DNA of 64,000 bases from Nemertoderma westbladi (Eukaryota; Xenacoelomorpha; Nemertodermatida; Nemertodermatidae): assembly GCA_032718475.1 (NCBI GenBank), contig JAUCBJ010004493.1:1-64000 (forward strand), given 5' to 3'. A program made the position numbers and the translations under genes. Under the pieces are notes generated by a model. The model saw only the letters and a program-made list of their open reading frames with translations. It had not been told where the DNA came from and searched no databases. The stretch's first letter is position 1; each line of letters starts with the position of its first letter. Below are positions 46,530 through 60,515 of the stretch, piece after piece.

Positions 46530-46925
46530 CGCATGCTAAATTCCACCGCTAAGTGTCGCTTTATACTGCTACTCTTCAAACTTTGTTGAAACGAAGTCAG
46601 CAGTGCTGCTTACCCCGGAGTTGTAGGAGGGCTGCATGGTTCGGTATGCATTACCTTCTTTGGGCCCAACTTTGCCTCGATTGTAGCCACTCAGTGATCT
46701 CGCTCGCCAAATGAGCTCTGTTTTGTAGCAGCAGCCGTAGCGAACGATCTGAGGAATGCTTGGATCGCTCTAATAAACCGCAGTCGACTCTAGTTGGGGC
46801 CATTACTGCTTTATGCCCGTTATATTTTAACAATGGGAGTTCATAGTCCACCTAGCAGCGTTACGGCAATGTAGAAAGTAGATACTGGTTGATGATTTAT
46901 ATGGATTTGTGGAATTTCGGAGTTT
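46530..46925 (+). promoter_or_regulatory. GC-richer segment upstream of the signal-peptide exon; possible promoter/5' UTR
   Basis: Between about 46540 and 46870 the DNA is less AT-rich than both sides, holds several CpG and lacks repeats. Its position just 5' of the candidate first exon suggests promoter or 5' UTR. No TATA box or start site can be named. Confidence 0.3.
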
Positions 46926-46995
46926 ATGATGAGTTTGCAAAATATTACCAAATTTAGTTTGTTTCTCGTCAGTTTTTTGCAAGCCTGCCAATCCG
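46926..46995 (+). CDS. Candidate first exon (signal peptide) of the neurexin-like gene
   Basis: From the ATG at 46926: MMSLQNITKFSLFLVSFLQA followed by CQS and one extra base, then the strong donor G|GTAAGTAAA. This is a short, polar N-region, a hydrophobic core and small residues at the end, which together make a classic secretory signal. The phase-1 donor fits the phase-1 acceptor of the LNS exon at 61987. If joined, the intron would be about 15 kb and the signal would lie directly before the LNS domain. Intermediate exons or an unrelated gene are possible. Confidence 0.45.
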
Positions 46996-47490
46996 GTAAG
47001 TAAATGATTTATATATTTATATATTGTCTATACATCGCTTACATAAATTACTTTATAATATATATAAGTTATTGTTTATTAATATTACCGGTATTACTAT
47101 TTTACTTTTCATTGTTAGGTCCAACATTTATTTGCTATTATGCGCCAACATACACACTACCTTTAACATAATTGTGTTTCAAGCTATAGTATAAGGTCAT
47201 AAACAGGCCGTAAACAATGGCTATGGTTCTGCAGGGTATAGCTGGGTTTCGGAAATGAGAGGTACCATAAATATAAAGTATTTCAGTGCATTGGGCGTAT
47301 GCAACATTGTAAACCTACAGTTGAGGGGGGGGGGGGGTGTTCAGGCAGTCCTCAGCAGTACCAGTAAGGTTAGAGACCAACAGCAGAATACGACCCGGGA
47401 ATAGAATACGTGGAAAAGTTTCACCTTCAAGGGGCTGGCTGATCCAGGATTGTTGGTTATGATGGCTAATGAGCATGTTGATCATGAAAA
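46996..47490. other. Putative intron start, unique sequence
   Basis: AT-rich with a G13 run at 47325-47337; nothing else seen. Confidence 0.4.
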
Positions 47491-47494
47491 CCAT

Positions 47495-48150
47495 AATTTC
47501 TTAAATAATTCCGTGCGACACTCATAAGTAGATCTGTGCAACACTCATCAATAGTTTCGTGCGACACTCATCAATAGTTTCGTGCGACACTCATCAATAG
47601 TTCCGTGCGACACTCATCAATAGTTCCGTGCGACACTCATCAATAGTTCCGTGCGACTCTCATAAATATAGTTCCATGCAACACTCTTAAATAGTTCCAG
47701 GCAACACTCATCAATAGTTCCATGCGACAGTCATCAATAGTTCCATGCGACTCTCATAAATATAGTTCTGTGCAACACTCTTAAATAGTTCCGGGTAACA
47801 CTAATCAATAGTTCCGTGCAACACTCATCAATAATTCTGTACAACACTCATGAATGGTTCCATGCAACACTCATCAATAGTTCCGGGCAACACTCATCAA
47901 TAGTTCCGTGCGATACTCATCAATAGTTCCAGGCAACACTCATCAATAGTTCCATGCGACAGTCATCAATAGTTCCATGCGACTCTCATAAATATAGTTC
48001 TGTGCAACACTCTTAAATAGTTCCGGGTAACACTAATCAATAGTTCCGTGCAACACTCATCAATAATTCTGTACAACACTCATCAATAGTTCCATGCAAC
48101 ACTCATCAATAGTTCTGTACAACACTCATCAATAGTTCCATGCAACACTT
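47495..48150. repeat. 23-bp minisatellite, first array
   Basis: Units of CCGTGCAACACTCATCAATA plus GTT, more diverged than in the second array. A block of about 270 bp (about 47698-47860) recurs at about 47935-48090 with the same variant order. Confidence 0.93.
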
Positions 48151-49317
48151 GTTCGCGCTTTTAGACCTTTAGCAGTTTAACCTGCCAAATTTAGGTGTCT
48201 TCTAGGTTATAAATCGACTTTAGCCTATGACGAGTATTTGATACACTACATTAGCCGAAGCCAGCCTATGCGCGACCATTCACCCGCTGGATTTACCCGG
48301 GAGACTGGATTCGGAAGCTCTGACCTTATTGCGGTGTAGGCCTACTGTATTATTCGATTGATCGTTAATATATAATCTCTGACAAATATTATTCACTTTC
48401 GGGAAATATCAACAGTTCCTTTAGGACGTGGCGCTCTAAGTATGTAAACAGAGTTATGACTTACACTAAACACAACGGGATGGCTAATGATTCACGTATA
48501 AAGCGCATTCTTTAGGAGATGCTTTGTTATCTGTCACAGTCATGCACACTACCGCACAATGCTGCACACCGATCTGCCGACCTTCACTAATTTTAGTCAC
48601 ATATAAAGAGAACAGCAACTGACACATGTAGTGCCTATGAAATAGCATTAGATTCACTCCAAAACCAATATAATGTAAATCGCAATTGCTATATGTAACC
48701 GGTCTCTTACCTTCAGTATATCAAGAAGATTGGGGTTTTATGATTATTTATCGATATTATCCAAATATAACAATATTCCATCAACTGATATAATTAATAA
48801 CCGACAGTAAATAGCAGTAAAAGAATGCGGTGTTTGTATGTGATCAGGTTTGACAATATGACAATATGACAAGTGTGATAACAGTTATACGTTTCTATGA
48901 TCAAAGCCGGTCTAATGTTTGGCTAAAGTCTGAAACACAGAATAATTCCACAGCCGATGTTCTGGCATCAGGAAAAAGGTAAACATAAACCATAATGCAT
49001 TGCGCGATTTCCCGGAGGTTTCTGTACAAATAAAATGAAAATCGCTCTGATTGGTCGACCGAACAAAGAACAAGGGAAAAATTACGCGTGTACATATCAG
49101 CTGATAGATGTCGTCATCGGAACTACACTGTATCAAGAGGATTTTGGCGTATTGCGACATAAAATCGCTAGTTATGTCCGCTAAAGTACACATACAGAAG
49201 AAATGGCTTTTTATGTCCACTAAAACACCGGTACAGTAAGGAAACGGCTTTTTATGTCCGCTAAAACACCTACAGAGTACTTTGCGGGGAAAATGACTAG
49301 CTAATTCCGCAAAAGCC
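48151..49317. other. Unique island between two halves of the minisatellite
   Basis: About 1.17 kb of non-repetitive DNA. Near 49155-49285 TTTTATGTCCGCTAAAACACC recurs three times at about 50-bp spacing. A 143-codon minus frame (48912-49343) crosses this and enters the array; no domain was recognised. Confidence 0.5.
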
Positions 49318-51698
49318 TTTACAACACTCATCAATAGTTCCATGCAAACACATCAATAGTTCCGGGCAACACTCATCAATAGTTCAGTGTGACACTCTTC
49401 AATAGTTCCGTGCGACTCTCATAAATATAGTTCCGTGCAACACTCTTAAATAGTTCCGGGCAATACTCATCAATAATTCTGTGCAACACTCATCAATAGT
49501 TCTATGCAACACTCATCAATAGTTCCGCGCAACACACATCAATATTTCCATGCAGCACTCATCAATTGTTCCGTGCAACACACATCAATAGTTCCGTGCA
49601 ACACTCATCAATAGTTCTCTACGACACTCATAAATAATTCCGTGCGACAATCATCAATAGTTCTTCCATGCAACACTCAGCAAGAGTTCCGTGCAACACT
49701 CATAAATAATTCCGTGCGTCACTCATCAATAGTTCCATGCAACACTCAGCAATAGTTCCGTGCAACATTCATCAACAGTTTCGTGCAATACTCATCAATA
49801 GTTCTGTGCGACACTCATAAATAGCTCTGTGCAACACTCATCAATAGTTCCGTGCAACACTCATCAATAGTTATGTACGACACTCATAAATAATTCCGTG
49901 CGACACTCATCAATAGTTCCATGCAACACTCAGCAATAGTTCCGTGCAACACTCATCAACATTTTCGTGCAACACTCATCAATAGTTCTGTGCGACACTC
50001 ATAAATAGCTCTGTGCAACACTCATAAAAAGTTCCGTGCAATACTCATCAATAGTTCCGTGCAACACTCATCAATAATTGGGTGCAACACTCATCAATAG
50101 TTCCTGTGCGACACTCATCAATAGTTCCTGTGCGAAACTCATTAATAGTTAATGTGCGACACTCATCAATAGTTCCGTGCAACACTCATCAATAGTTCCG
50201 TGCAACACACATCAATAATTCTGTGCGACACTCATCAATAGTTCATGTGCGACACTCATTAACAGTTAGTGTGCGACACTCATCAATAGTTCCGTGCAAC
50301 ACTCATCAATAGTTCCATGCAACACTCATCAATAGTTCTGTGCGACACTCATAAATAGCTCTGTGCGACACTCATCAATAGTTCCTGTGCGACACTCATT
50401 AATAGTTAATGTGCGACACTCATCAATAGTTCCGTGCAACACTCATCAATAGTTCCGTGCAACACACATCAATAGTTCCGTGCAATACTCATCAATAATT
50501 CGGTGCAATACTCATCAATAGTTCCTGTGCGACACTCATCAATAGTTAATGTGCGACACTCATCAATAGTTCCGTGCAACACTCATCAATAGTTCCGTGC
50601 AACACTCATCAATAGTTCCGTGCAACACTCATCAATAGTTCCGTGCAATACTCATCAATAATTCGGTGCAACACTCATCAATAGTTCCGTGAAATACTCA
50701 TCAATAATTCGGTGCAACACTCATCAATAGTTACGTGTAACACACATCAATAGTTCCGTGCAACACTCATCAATAGTTCTGTGCGACACTCATCAATAGT
50801 TCCGTGTAACACACATAAATAGTTCCGTGCAACATACATCAATAGTTCCGTGCAACACACATCAATAGTTCCGTGCAATACTCATCAATAATTCGGTGCA
50901 ACACTCATCAATAGTTCCTGTGCGATACTCATTAATAGTTAATGTGCGACACTCATCAATAGTTCCGTGCAACACTCATCAATAGTTCCGTGCAACACTC
51001 ATCAATAGTTCCGTGCAATACTCATCAATAATTCGGTGCAACACTCATCAATAGTTCCTGTGCGACACTCATTAATAGTTAATGTGCGACACTCATCAAT
51101 AGTTCCGTGCAACACTCATCAATAGTTCCGTGCAACACTCATCAATAGTTCCGTGCAACACTCATCAATAGTTCCGTGCAATACTCATCAATAATTCGGT
51201 GCAACACTCATCAATAGTTCCGTGAAATACTCATCAATAATTCGGTGCAACACTCATCAATAGTTACGTGTAACACTCATCAATAGTTCCGTGCAACACT
51301 CATCAATAGTTCCGTGCAATACTCATCAATAATTCGGTGCAACACTCATCAATAGTTCCGTGAAATACTCATCAATAATTCGGTGCGACACTCATCAATA
51401 GTTCCGTGCAACACTCATCAATAGTTCCGTGTAACACACATCAATAGTTCCGTGCAACACTCATCAATAGTTCCGTGCAACACTCATCAATAGTTCCGTG
51501 CAACACTCATCAATAGTTCCGTGCAATACTCATCAATAATTCGGTGCAACACTCATGAATAGTTCCGTGAAATACTCATCAATAATTCGGTGCGACACTC
51601 ATCAATAGTTCCGTGCAACACTCATCAATAGTTCCGTGTAACACACATCAATAGTTCCGTGCAACACTCATCAATAGTTCCGTGCAACACTCATCCAT
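49318..51698. repeat. 23-bp minisatellite, second array, about 103 copies
   Basis: Main unit CCGTGCAACACTCATCAATA plus GTT. Ordered variants (CCTGTGCGACACTCATTAATA, GTTAATGTGCGACAC, AATTCGGTGCAACAC, CCGTGAAATACTC) form higher-order blocks, most homogeneous from about 50400 to 51690, implying recent amplification at the right side. It lies in the putative neurexin intron. Confidence 0.95.
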
Positions 51699-51699
51699 T

Positions 51700-52820
51700 T
51701 TATTTACGTGAAAGATTTTCGTGGTAAACCCGAATGATATTTTTCGTAAAGTCAAATATCACTTGAATAACATTAATTAACGCCTTTAGTATTGACGGTA
51801 ATTGGCGAGTCATATTATTAATATAATAATAATATTAATCTGTTGCATAATGGTGGATGAAACAAATGGGTAGTAGGTAGGTCGAACATCAATTCCCCAC
51901 ATGACACAAGTTTACAGTATGTTATCGTCTCTCATTATAACCCGTCGTTATCAAACCCTACCCCCCTCCCCACCCCTCCAGTACAGAACACATGACATAA
52001 CCTTAGGGTTCCATTTTCCATTATCCGATGAGCAAAAAAAAAATGCCACAGTAGGCCCTGGGGATGCAAATCATGAGTACTGGTTGCGATGTAAATTCCT
52101 TAACACAATAATTAGTATCATAGGTTGAGGGTTCCATACGATGTTCCCATTATGGAGTAGTTTTAGCCCCAAGCCAACTTCAGTGTCAGCGCGTTTTAGC
52201 AGAATTAACTGCCCTTATTCCATTATTATCGTAAAATCTGCCCCCAAATTGCCTCATAGTTTCTAGTCTATTCTGTATCCATTGCGTCAATATATCATAA
52301 ATAATTTATTATATAGTAGATAACAGTAGAAGAGGGGTAATCTATATTTTATTTTCAGATAAATATTACATTGGGTAAAGAGTTTGTATTGATGGCTGGA
52401 CCTATTATGCCTAATTTACCAAATGGAATTCCATTTGGTTACATAGACATAGGTCCACCCAACAATACAAACTATATCTAATGGTACCAGCGGTCATCTG
52501 GGGAAGAACCTACCTCTACAGAAATATTACAATCTTTACTTACTTTTTGATTTCTCAATTGAGCACCTATCATCGTAAAACGTAGGTTTATCACCGATTG
52601 TTAAAATAGAACACTTAGTTTTTATCGCCTATAATTACGACATTTACTGTCGGTTTTGCTTTTAGTGAACTATTTATTACCTTTCTAAGGTGCCTTCCGT
52701 GGATAATAAATGATTATAGTCGGTCCACTGCGATGTTGGTTGAGTTCTCCGGCGAAACAGGCGGGTACATCATCCCGGGTGCGTGGCTTTGCCAACCTAT
52801 GTGTGCCTCCTTGCTGCAGA
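51700..52820. other. Unique AT-rich sequence
   Basis: No exon recognised. A short ATT/AAT tract is at 51805-51840. The open frame at 51901-52128 has no recognisable feature. Confidence 0.4.
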
Positions 52821-52822
52821 TA

Positions 52823-52850
<28 letters not shown>

Positions 52851-52853
<3 letters not shown>

Positions 52854-53069
52854 ACTAGACGCAATAGAATTTCATCCCTCTCCGGGGGAAAATCGACGCA
52901 AATAACAGCTGATTGCTCTCAAAAATAAAGCTGTAACCTGTTCTATTGTGTTTAGTTTATTGTTTTGGTTAAAATAACGTTCCACTGTAACCTGCTCCTT
53001 TCCCTAAATTGAGAATTTAACATTGAGGCGGGATATTAATTCGCCAAGGCGGGTTTTGCGTCCAGTTCC
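52851..53069. mobile_element. Short MITE with GGAACT-GACGCAA termini
   Basis: GGAACTAGACGCAA (52851-52864) faces TTGCGTCCAGTTCC (53056-53069), 13 of 14 matching. The interior carries the recurrent bipartite motif in reverse, twice in part (52933-52975 and 52983-53010). A 31-base G run abuts the left end. No target duplication was identified. Confidence 0.7.
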
Positions 53070-53544
53070 GTCTCTGTACTGTCTCCCTTGCTGGGTGAGC
53101 CAGAATATTTGTTTTCACTTTCATTCTTTAGCTACAAGCGGTCCCTGACGATATTTCTCCAGTTACACCGCACGTATTCTTCAACCACATAGTGAATTGT
53201 TAGTTCTGTTAGAAAGCTGTCCGTGTAAGGATTCCAAATATGTAATACAAACTGAAATTCGTCATAAAATAGCTGAGATATGAGCGTTAGAAAGCTACAT
53301 GGCCTTACATCTGCGCAAGGCAATTATTGTATTATTGTATGTAAAGTACTAATTTAATTAGGAATACAATTACAAAATCATAGAATATTTATTTTCAAAA
53401 TCCTCTCCACTCCTTATTAACCTCGCTGGTATAAATTATCAAGAGAGTAATCAAAAACTTTTCATTTTCTTCATTTCATTTCATTTTTTCATTCATTTCG
53501 TCAATAATACCTTCCCAACCCATTTAATATATCATTTATCAAGC

Positions 53545-53773
53545 AAGCAAACAGTCGGCCGAAGCCGGAGGCGACCCGAAGGCTCCTCTTTCGATAGCTG
53601 CTACCCGAGGGTAGGGGTGGGCGCTACAACTATCCCAAGATTTGCTCCCAGTTATTTAACTGGTACTCATTTTATCGACCCCAGTGGATGAAAGGCTGAG
53701 TGGACCCTGGCGGGGCTAAACCTACAACCAATAGATTGCAGGCCCGGCGCTCTACCAACTGAGCTACCCCGCC
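53545..53773 (-). repeat. tRNA-derived SINE
   Basis: Reverse-complemented, 53773-53709 reads as a tRNA-like head: GGCGGGGTAGCTCAGTTGGT with a perfect pol III A box, a damaged B box (GTAGGTTTAGCCCCGCC) and closing CCCCGCC pairing with GGCGGGG. A non-tRNA body follows: CAGGGTCCACTCAGCC, GGTCGATAAAATGAGTACCA and the tail GGAGCCTTCGGGTCGCC. The tail reappears at 62826-62850. The 65-bp head lacks a good T-arm and is followed by SINE body, so it is not a tRNA gene. Confidence 0.78.
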
Positions 53774-53774
53774 T

Positions 53775-56700
53775 TTCATTTATATTATCTATATAATATA
53801 TATATCATTTATAAGTCGTCATAATAAGGTCTCGTATCATGTTATACATGAAATACCTGAGGGAAAGCTAAAGTTAAAGTTAAACTCCAATATCAGAAAC
53901 CGGTTTCCATATACCATATACTAATAAAAATAATGCTATATATATGTGTTCAGATTTACAACTGTGTAAAATGTTAGGAAGAAGAAATCTATTGATACTA
54001 TGAGTTATATTTTATTCAACCCAATCCAGCAGGGCTTGTCAAACATTAATTTATCTTAATCTTAACAACTGCTAATTCTAAACCTCAGTTGATGGCATTG
54101 AAGATACTGTTCAATTTCTAGGCTTTGTAACAAATGCACCTTTTGTCTGTCTGTACCCACATAAATTCTCAATGCAGAAGAAACTGACAACAGTTATTAT
54201 ACCCTGTAATCATGTGTCATAGGGAATATAGTCCACACCTGGGTGTGAATAATGATAAGATAACACAGAATTTTGAATGTGGAACTGGGGAACTGTTGCA
54301 TTGTAAGGACTCGACATTCTACCGCCTACCTACCTAGCTTCGAGCTCTTCCTAGAAGTATCTCTCAATAACAATCTTATCACCTGTTTCATTCATTTTTA
54401 GACAACAATGTTTAATGTTCCTGCCAATGTCGAAACTGCCATATGGAATAAGATTATACCGGGAATTTACAATTATATGTTCGGTATTTGGTTTCATTTT
54501 AAAATTGGTTAGCAATATTAGCATAACTCTTAGAGAGGAGAGTATAACGTGGAGGATCTATTAGTGATTCGGATTAATATCATTCCAATTAACGTCCTTC
54601 ACCTCATTTATGAGTGGAATTGCGCAGAGGTTTACGGGCATTGTGATGGGTGTAGGTATAGACTACGTACGTGTTGATAATATACCATGACAATGAACTA
54701 CCATCCATTAATTACATACATTTAGAGGTCACAAAGAAGGCCAGTAATTTCTTTATGAATGCATGCATAATACAATCTAGGGTGTCTTTCCATAATGGAG
54801 GTTCAAAAGCATTGACAATCGGAACGTGACATGGATACACAGTAATGCGTTTTACAAAAGGTAACAAACAGATCTACCATGTACAATTTTCTAACTTATG
54901 CACGTTTTTGCGTTCATATTTGCACATGCACATTCTACCAGCACTCAAGTATTATACTTGCAAATGAATGAAAGGCGTAGGTAATACAGCTCTAAATGCA
55001 ACACTAACCCTTATTAACCCTTCAAACATCCCCCTCTATCTGGTGGACTAAATTCCATTCTACAGGTGCCAACTAAATTTTACTATTTCTTACCGCTAAT
55101 TGGTATTGTTAGGCGCTGCCTGATTAAATATTGACAAGAGCTAGTGATACTTCCTGACTTAAAGAAATTCCTGATAACAATTGCTATCAACTTTATCACC
55201 ATGTCTCCCTATATTACTGGTATCGCACTTCCTAATTAGGCGTGTGGCAGGCAGGATGGCGGTATAGTGGCCTGATTTCGATGCTTCTGCACGGCAACTA
55301 GAATTGGCAGAGTTCACGTAAAACATCCGTCGCAGGGCTGCTGACAAAAAACGTCAGGATTGAAAGGTCCAAACAAATTTAATTTATATTCACTTCCGTG
55401 GGATGACATGGATTGCTACTGTGTTTCGGTCTCCCGCGAATCCCACATTTGAATGGATCGTTAATGATGTACTAACTTAATAAATCGACTTGCTGGAATT
55501 ATTTAGTGTATCTTTCCTTACTCCCTCCACTCCGTATGCTTATATTTACTGGGCGGGAAGTTGATTTCATTGAAGCACGAAGCGCTCTCAACATAGCCCA
55601 ATGTTTTAGCTTATCCTGCCTCATCGACCGTATCATATAAATATTTAGTAGTTTTTCGTTTTCCTTATAAAAGTAAAGTAAAGTTGTATTCGGCCGTTTC
55701 GTCAAGGTTTAGGCACAAAGTCTGACGACTAATTCCCAGGACCAGCCTTGTAGATTACATCCAAGATAGAAGAGCTTCCAGTGTTCACGTTCATTTTACT
55801 ACACTTTACTAATCATATAGATATTTAGATATTTTGGTAAAACGTTGACTTCACAGCTCTACATAGACAGACTTCTAACTTTACAATGACTTGAAATTGC
55901 TCTACTGTTGTTGCATGAACCTCGCAAAAATAACCATTTATATTATAGTCAATTTATTTTTTACACTAGACTAGGTAACAGTAAAACCACCCTCTGGGAA
56001 ATAAATTATTTCGCATGGAATTGAGTTCTACACATTTCGTGAAATTCGTAGGTAATATATAGGTAACAATAGGTATATAGGTAATAATAATACCTAGCAT
56101 ATTGATTACTGTTACATTTTCTGACATAATATTACAGTTTGGGGGCTCCACTTGAACCAAGCAAAATTACCATATCAGCGAAAAATTTCCATCACATCTA
56201 TTTTGGTCAGTGAAATAGTTCCCATTATGTACATTTATGATGGAATATAATTAACAACTATATAATTAATTCTTAATAATTCATGACAAATAAAATAGTT
56301 ATTGGAGACTGCGAGTCTCTGTCATCTAATTGATAACAAATTTATATAATTTTTGTTCGATATCCATTACAATTTCAAATAATAAGAATAAATTCGAATA
56401 GTAACAGCCAATTTATTAAATATATTGAAAATCATTTACTCGCGTTGCATCCTGACCTACTCCGTGATTCATCGTTATATAATATAGTTCGAACTCGGAC
56501 TAGGTTTCGAGATAGTCAAATTCTGCAAGGAGAATAAAAATCGAATTATCAATTTAACTTTACGATTGATTGCTTGTGGTCTCAATAGCGCTTACAAGTG
56601 ATTAATAGGCTGTTTAGGGATGTTGGGTATGAATGGGTAGTGCATTGCTATTCACTTCAGCCTCGAGACAAGATACTGACATTTTTAGGAAATAGTATCA

Positions 56701-56875
56701 CGTGGATACGGGTTTTACTATGGATTTAATGATTACTGTTGATTCAGACTCGCCTATATTGGAAGCAAACAAGATATGTCTAATATCTATCAATCTATAA
56801 TCGACATGCTTCATTGAGATTTCTATAACGGCTTAACAAAAAATTGTGAATTTTGTAAGACAAACACAATCTGCA
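53775..56875. other. Unique AT-rich sequence, putative intron
   Basis: About 3.1 kb with no repeats, transposons or recognisable exons. Short open frames have no domain. This is the longest stretch without visible elements so far in the window. Confidence 0.4.
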
Positions 56876-56879
56876 TGCT

Positions 56880-57100
56880 ATTTTGTGGCGGCATTAAGAA
56901 TGCTTTACGGCTTATCGAAAAAGTTGAAGTTTCACCGCCACAACTCCATATCACCCATGACTTTCGCGAGATTATTCGCATCTTGCCGTGTGTGTCATAA
57001 CAGGAGTCTCAAAATTGTCACGGACTGTCCTCAGTGCGTATTCTCTCTCTGTGGTTGCCAAAGCACAAAGATTGTGCACAGGCCGGCTATTTCTTATCCA
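56880..57100 (-). pseudogene. LINE 3'-end fragment (same family as 9002)
   Basis: Reverse-complemented, it reads CACAATCTTTGTGCTTTGGCA, then CGCGAAAGTCATGGGTGATA, GGAGTTGTGGCGGTG, GATAAGCCG-AAAGCATTCTTAA, matching 10085-10268. Several substitutions and indels break the frame. Confidence 0.75.
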
Positions 57101-57129
57101 GTTGCAAATTACAGTAGGCCTACTTGTTA

Positions 57130-60040
57130 ATTCTTCAGATGTCGCAAACGCCATAATTATTGCCCCAAGACGACTGGGACTTGGCATTAAGACACATTTT
57201 GAAATTTAGGATATCGTTACACACCATAAAGAACGTTCTGACCCAGAAACGTATGTAATCACTTGATTAAACTTCCGGCTTGTTGGCCACGCAAAAGCTT
57301 TAGTTGTGCAGAGGAGAGAGTTAAACTTCCAGCCCCGTGGCTAGGATTAAATTGAGTCGCATTTCCGGAAGAAAGGCTACGTATAAAATGACTAATCTAT
57401 GAGAAGCGACTAAGCGAGAAAATTATATTTTCATTATTTAAACGCGAATGAAATGTCGAATTACTTTCAGAATGAGTAAATTATTTTTCTGGTTAAAATT
57501 AAATGGTGCTTTTCCCGAAAGCTCTTTAGAACCTCGATTCAGTCCAGATATATCCAAAGTATTTTGGTAAATATATGTTTCACAGGGAAATATGAATGTA
57601 AAATTCTTCCCTATGTCGCATGAACCACAACTACTCTATGATGCTTGCGCGGCTAAAATATTCCATTTGTTAGGTTTTTACAGGTTAGGAACTGTAGATA
57701 TTGTGCATTTCGGTCACTCCAATTGAATTCCTTTGAGATCAATTTATTCAGACAGTCTGTCTATCAATATTATTATTCTGCCCAGCTCAACAGCTTCAAG
57801 TGTAGCAATCTACATATTGGATCATTCATTATACCTTATAGCGGCTGTGCAACCTGAGCCTTGGAGAAGCAGAATGGCGAACCTAATCCCATCCCCCAAC
57901 GAGATAAAGGTAAGGTTCAACTCCAAGGGAATCTAAGATTAACAAGCGTTTTCCATTATTGCATTCGAGATGTGATTCACTAATTGTACGAAAAGTTATG
58001 GCGCCTCTTCCTCTTTCATCAGATAAAAGCAAATGGCCCAATTTACATGCAGCTGTGGATGAAGGGAATGCATTCTAGTAAAATGTTATCATCGTTATAA
58101 ATGTAATTGTTAAATTGGAAGGGATTGTCTATAAAATCATCAATTACCAATGTTACTTGGGAACCAAAAATACATCGCGTTTGCGATACAATACATTTGC
58201 GATATATTAAACAACACATTGATTATGTTTGTGTGTACACAGTGTAATTCGACTACAGTTCATGGAACGTTAAAAAAAGGCGTGTTTTAAATCATACATA
58301 AACAAAAATGTTGCCAATACTATGCTTCTGTCAATTGAATTTCCTGAATGGATCATATCAACTGTCAACCCACCTGGCAAATCATAACTTCCATATTCCA
58401 CATCCCAATCATTATAGCCGCAATAAAACCGTCACTGAACTCCCTTTCCATTGATTGCAAGATATATTCCCGATGGAGTATGGCCGTAAAAGTAATCAAC
58501 GTTATCGGAATCGCCACTCGCCTAACAATTCCGTTGCTCTATGGTGTCCCGGTGGGTACACTTGGAACTGTCGAGTAACATGCTTATGCTAACTCATCTG
58601 AATAACAGTCCTTCCGCCCTCTTCGGCTTTAAACCAAGTTTCCCTTGCTCTTGCATGTATTCTCTCTCTGGTGGACAAGCTGTCTGATTGCAAACATAAT
58701 TAATCTAACAAACTTTATAAGCCAGGTTCTTGGGCGCGGCACCGTTTACCTAAACAAGGGCCAGGAAGTTACTACTCATCCAAAATAATCTCATTCTGTA
58801 TAAATTTCGACATAAGGCCGACACTCTCACTAACAAACCATGCTGTCAATGAGAAAGGAATTGCTTTGGTTTCCAAGAACAGCCGTTTTCTGTACAAGTT
58901 TTACTTTGGTCTCTTGTTGTTCATGAATTCATTAATATTTACGAAAATGTAATGATAATACTGCCAAGGTTGCATTGCTAACTGCAACTTTAAGCCTAGA
59001 AGGTGTGCATTATGGTAGTCGAGAGGTTATATTATTGGCATAAATAAACATGTTTCAAGTACGCTTTCGCATGACTTGTTGTAGCTTCTATTGCACGCAA
59101 TTCACCGCTAATAGTCACTCAAATATCAAGAACTAACGCCTGGAAGCTGTTTTCCTAAATGTTTAACAGCTTTTAATTCTCTGAACACCCATTTAACAGA
59201 AGGTTTCAGAACTCATGCACATTGTTATCAGATATGATCTTTCATCATTCTCTCTCAAGGCTCAATATCAGGGGAAAAAACAAAAAACATCACATGTTAA
59301 TTTCATGTTTTATTGAACCAAAAACGCAAAAATCTTACATATATATATATCTCATCTGCTGATTTGAGATGACAATTCTAGCAGGGTGGCCAAGTTAATA
59401 TTTAGTGCATGCAAGCTTCACTCCTTCTTACAGTTCTCATATAAACATATATTGATTTTTTAATAATATTTTAATAAACTCACTTAGAACTGCTTTTCCA
59501 AGTCCCTATTGTTACCACTATATCGAATCAGCGATGGCCTTTATGATTCAGACATTAATCATACTGCATTCAATTCAATGAATGGGTAGCACAGTTCAGA
59601 AGTTCTTTCACCATTGGGTTTGTGCAACGATTGCCAATAATTCTACCAACCTCATTATTTAACTCATAATATTTTTGAACAATGCCGTGAATATTTCCAT
59701 AACATGGTGAAACTATCGCTAAAGCTAACCAATCGCATACTCACCATTTTCACAAAATAATTTTTCATGTCACATACTGTACGTCAGCAACATGGAAAAC
59801 AATAGTTATTCCAATAGTATCGGCTAAATATTGAAAATTCATATGATTATCGTTGAACTACAATGCCATACCTCCACATTTGAATGTTTTTAGCGTCTTC
59901 TAATTTTATTCGGAACAGTTTAAAAAAATAATCAAGCTGCATTACGCATATATTATTAGCTTTAAGAAATCTACGATTTGAGAAATTTTCATACTGCCAC
60001 AAAATTTACCTATAATTTAGTTTGTTATGTTCCGTAACAG
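57130..60040. other. Unique AT-rich sequence, putative intron
   Basis: No repeats or elements were recognised. A possible small exon at 57785-57908 was considered and rejected. Confidence 0.4.
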
Positions 60041-60045
60041 GAGCC

Positions 60046-60515
60046 AATGTGTGGCGATGGTCCACCTATATGTGGCGATGGTCCACCTATATGTGGCGAT
60101 GGTCCACCTATATGTGGCGATGGTCCACCTATATGTGGCGATGGTCCACCTATATGTGGCGATAGTCCACCTATATGTGGCGATGGTCCACCTATATGTG
60201 GCGATGGTCCACCTATATGTGGCGATGGTCCACCTATATGTGGCGATGGTCCACCTATATGTGGCGATGGTCCACCTATATGTGGCGATGGTCCACCTAT
60301 ATGTGGCGATAGTCCACCTATATGTGGCGATGGTCCACCTATATGTGGCGATGGTCCACCTATATGTGGCGATGGTCCACCTATATGTGGCGATGGTCCA
60401 CCTATATGTGGCGATGGTCCACCTATATGTGGCGATGGTCCACCTATATGTGGCAATGGTCCACCTATATGTGGCGATGGTCCATCTATATGTGGCGATG
60501 GTCCACCTATATCGA
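60046..60515. repeat. 21-bp minisatellite (TGTGGCGATGGTCCACCTATA), about 22 copies
   Basis: Nearly identical units with single-base variants (GATAG, CAATGG, CCATC). A length divisible by three leaves several frames open (167-175 codons) in both strands with a 7-residue period; these are artefacts. Each unit can form a small GTGG...CCAC hairpin. Confidence 0.95.

Noticed and set aside
46651-46851. 66-codon minus frame upstream of the signal-peptide exon
   Set aside because: No motif; its position fits 5' UTR or promoter DNA of the plus-strand gene better.
53709-53773. Functional tRNA gene
   Set aside because: The T-arm/B box is damaged, the length is 65 nt, and it is followed by a SINE body and tail found elsewhere.
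57785-57908. Possible small exon (acceptor TTCTGCCCAG, donor AAAG|GTAAGG)
   Set aside because: Open in one frame but the phases (2 and 0) do not fit the neurexin-like exons, and the peptide shows no domain.
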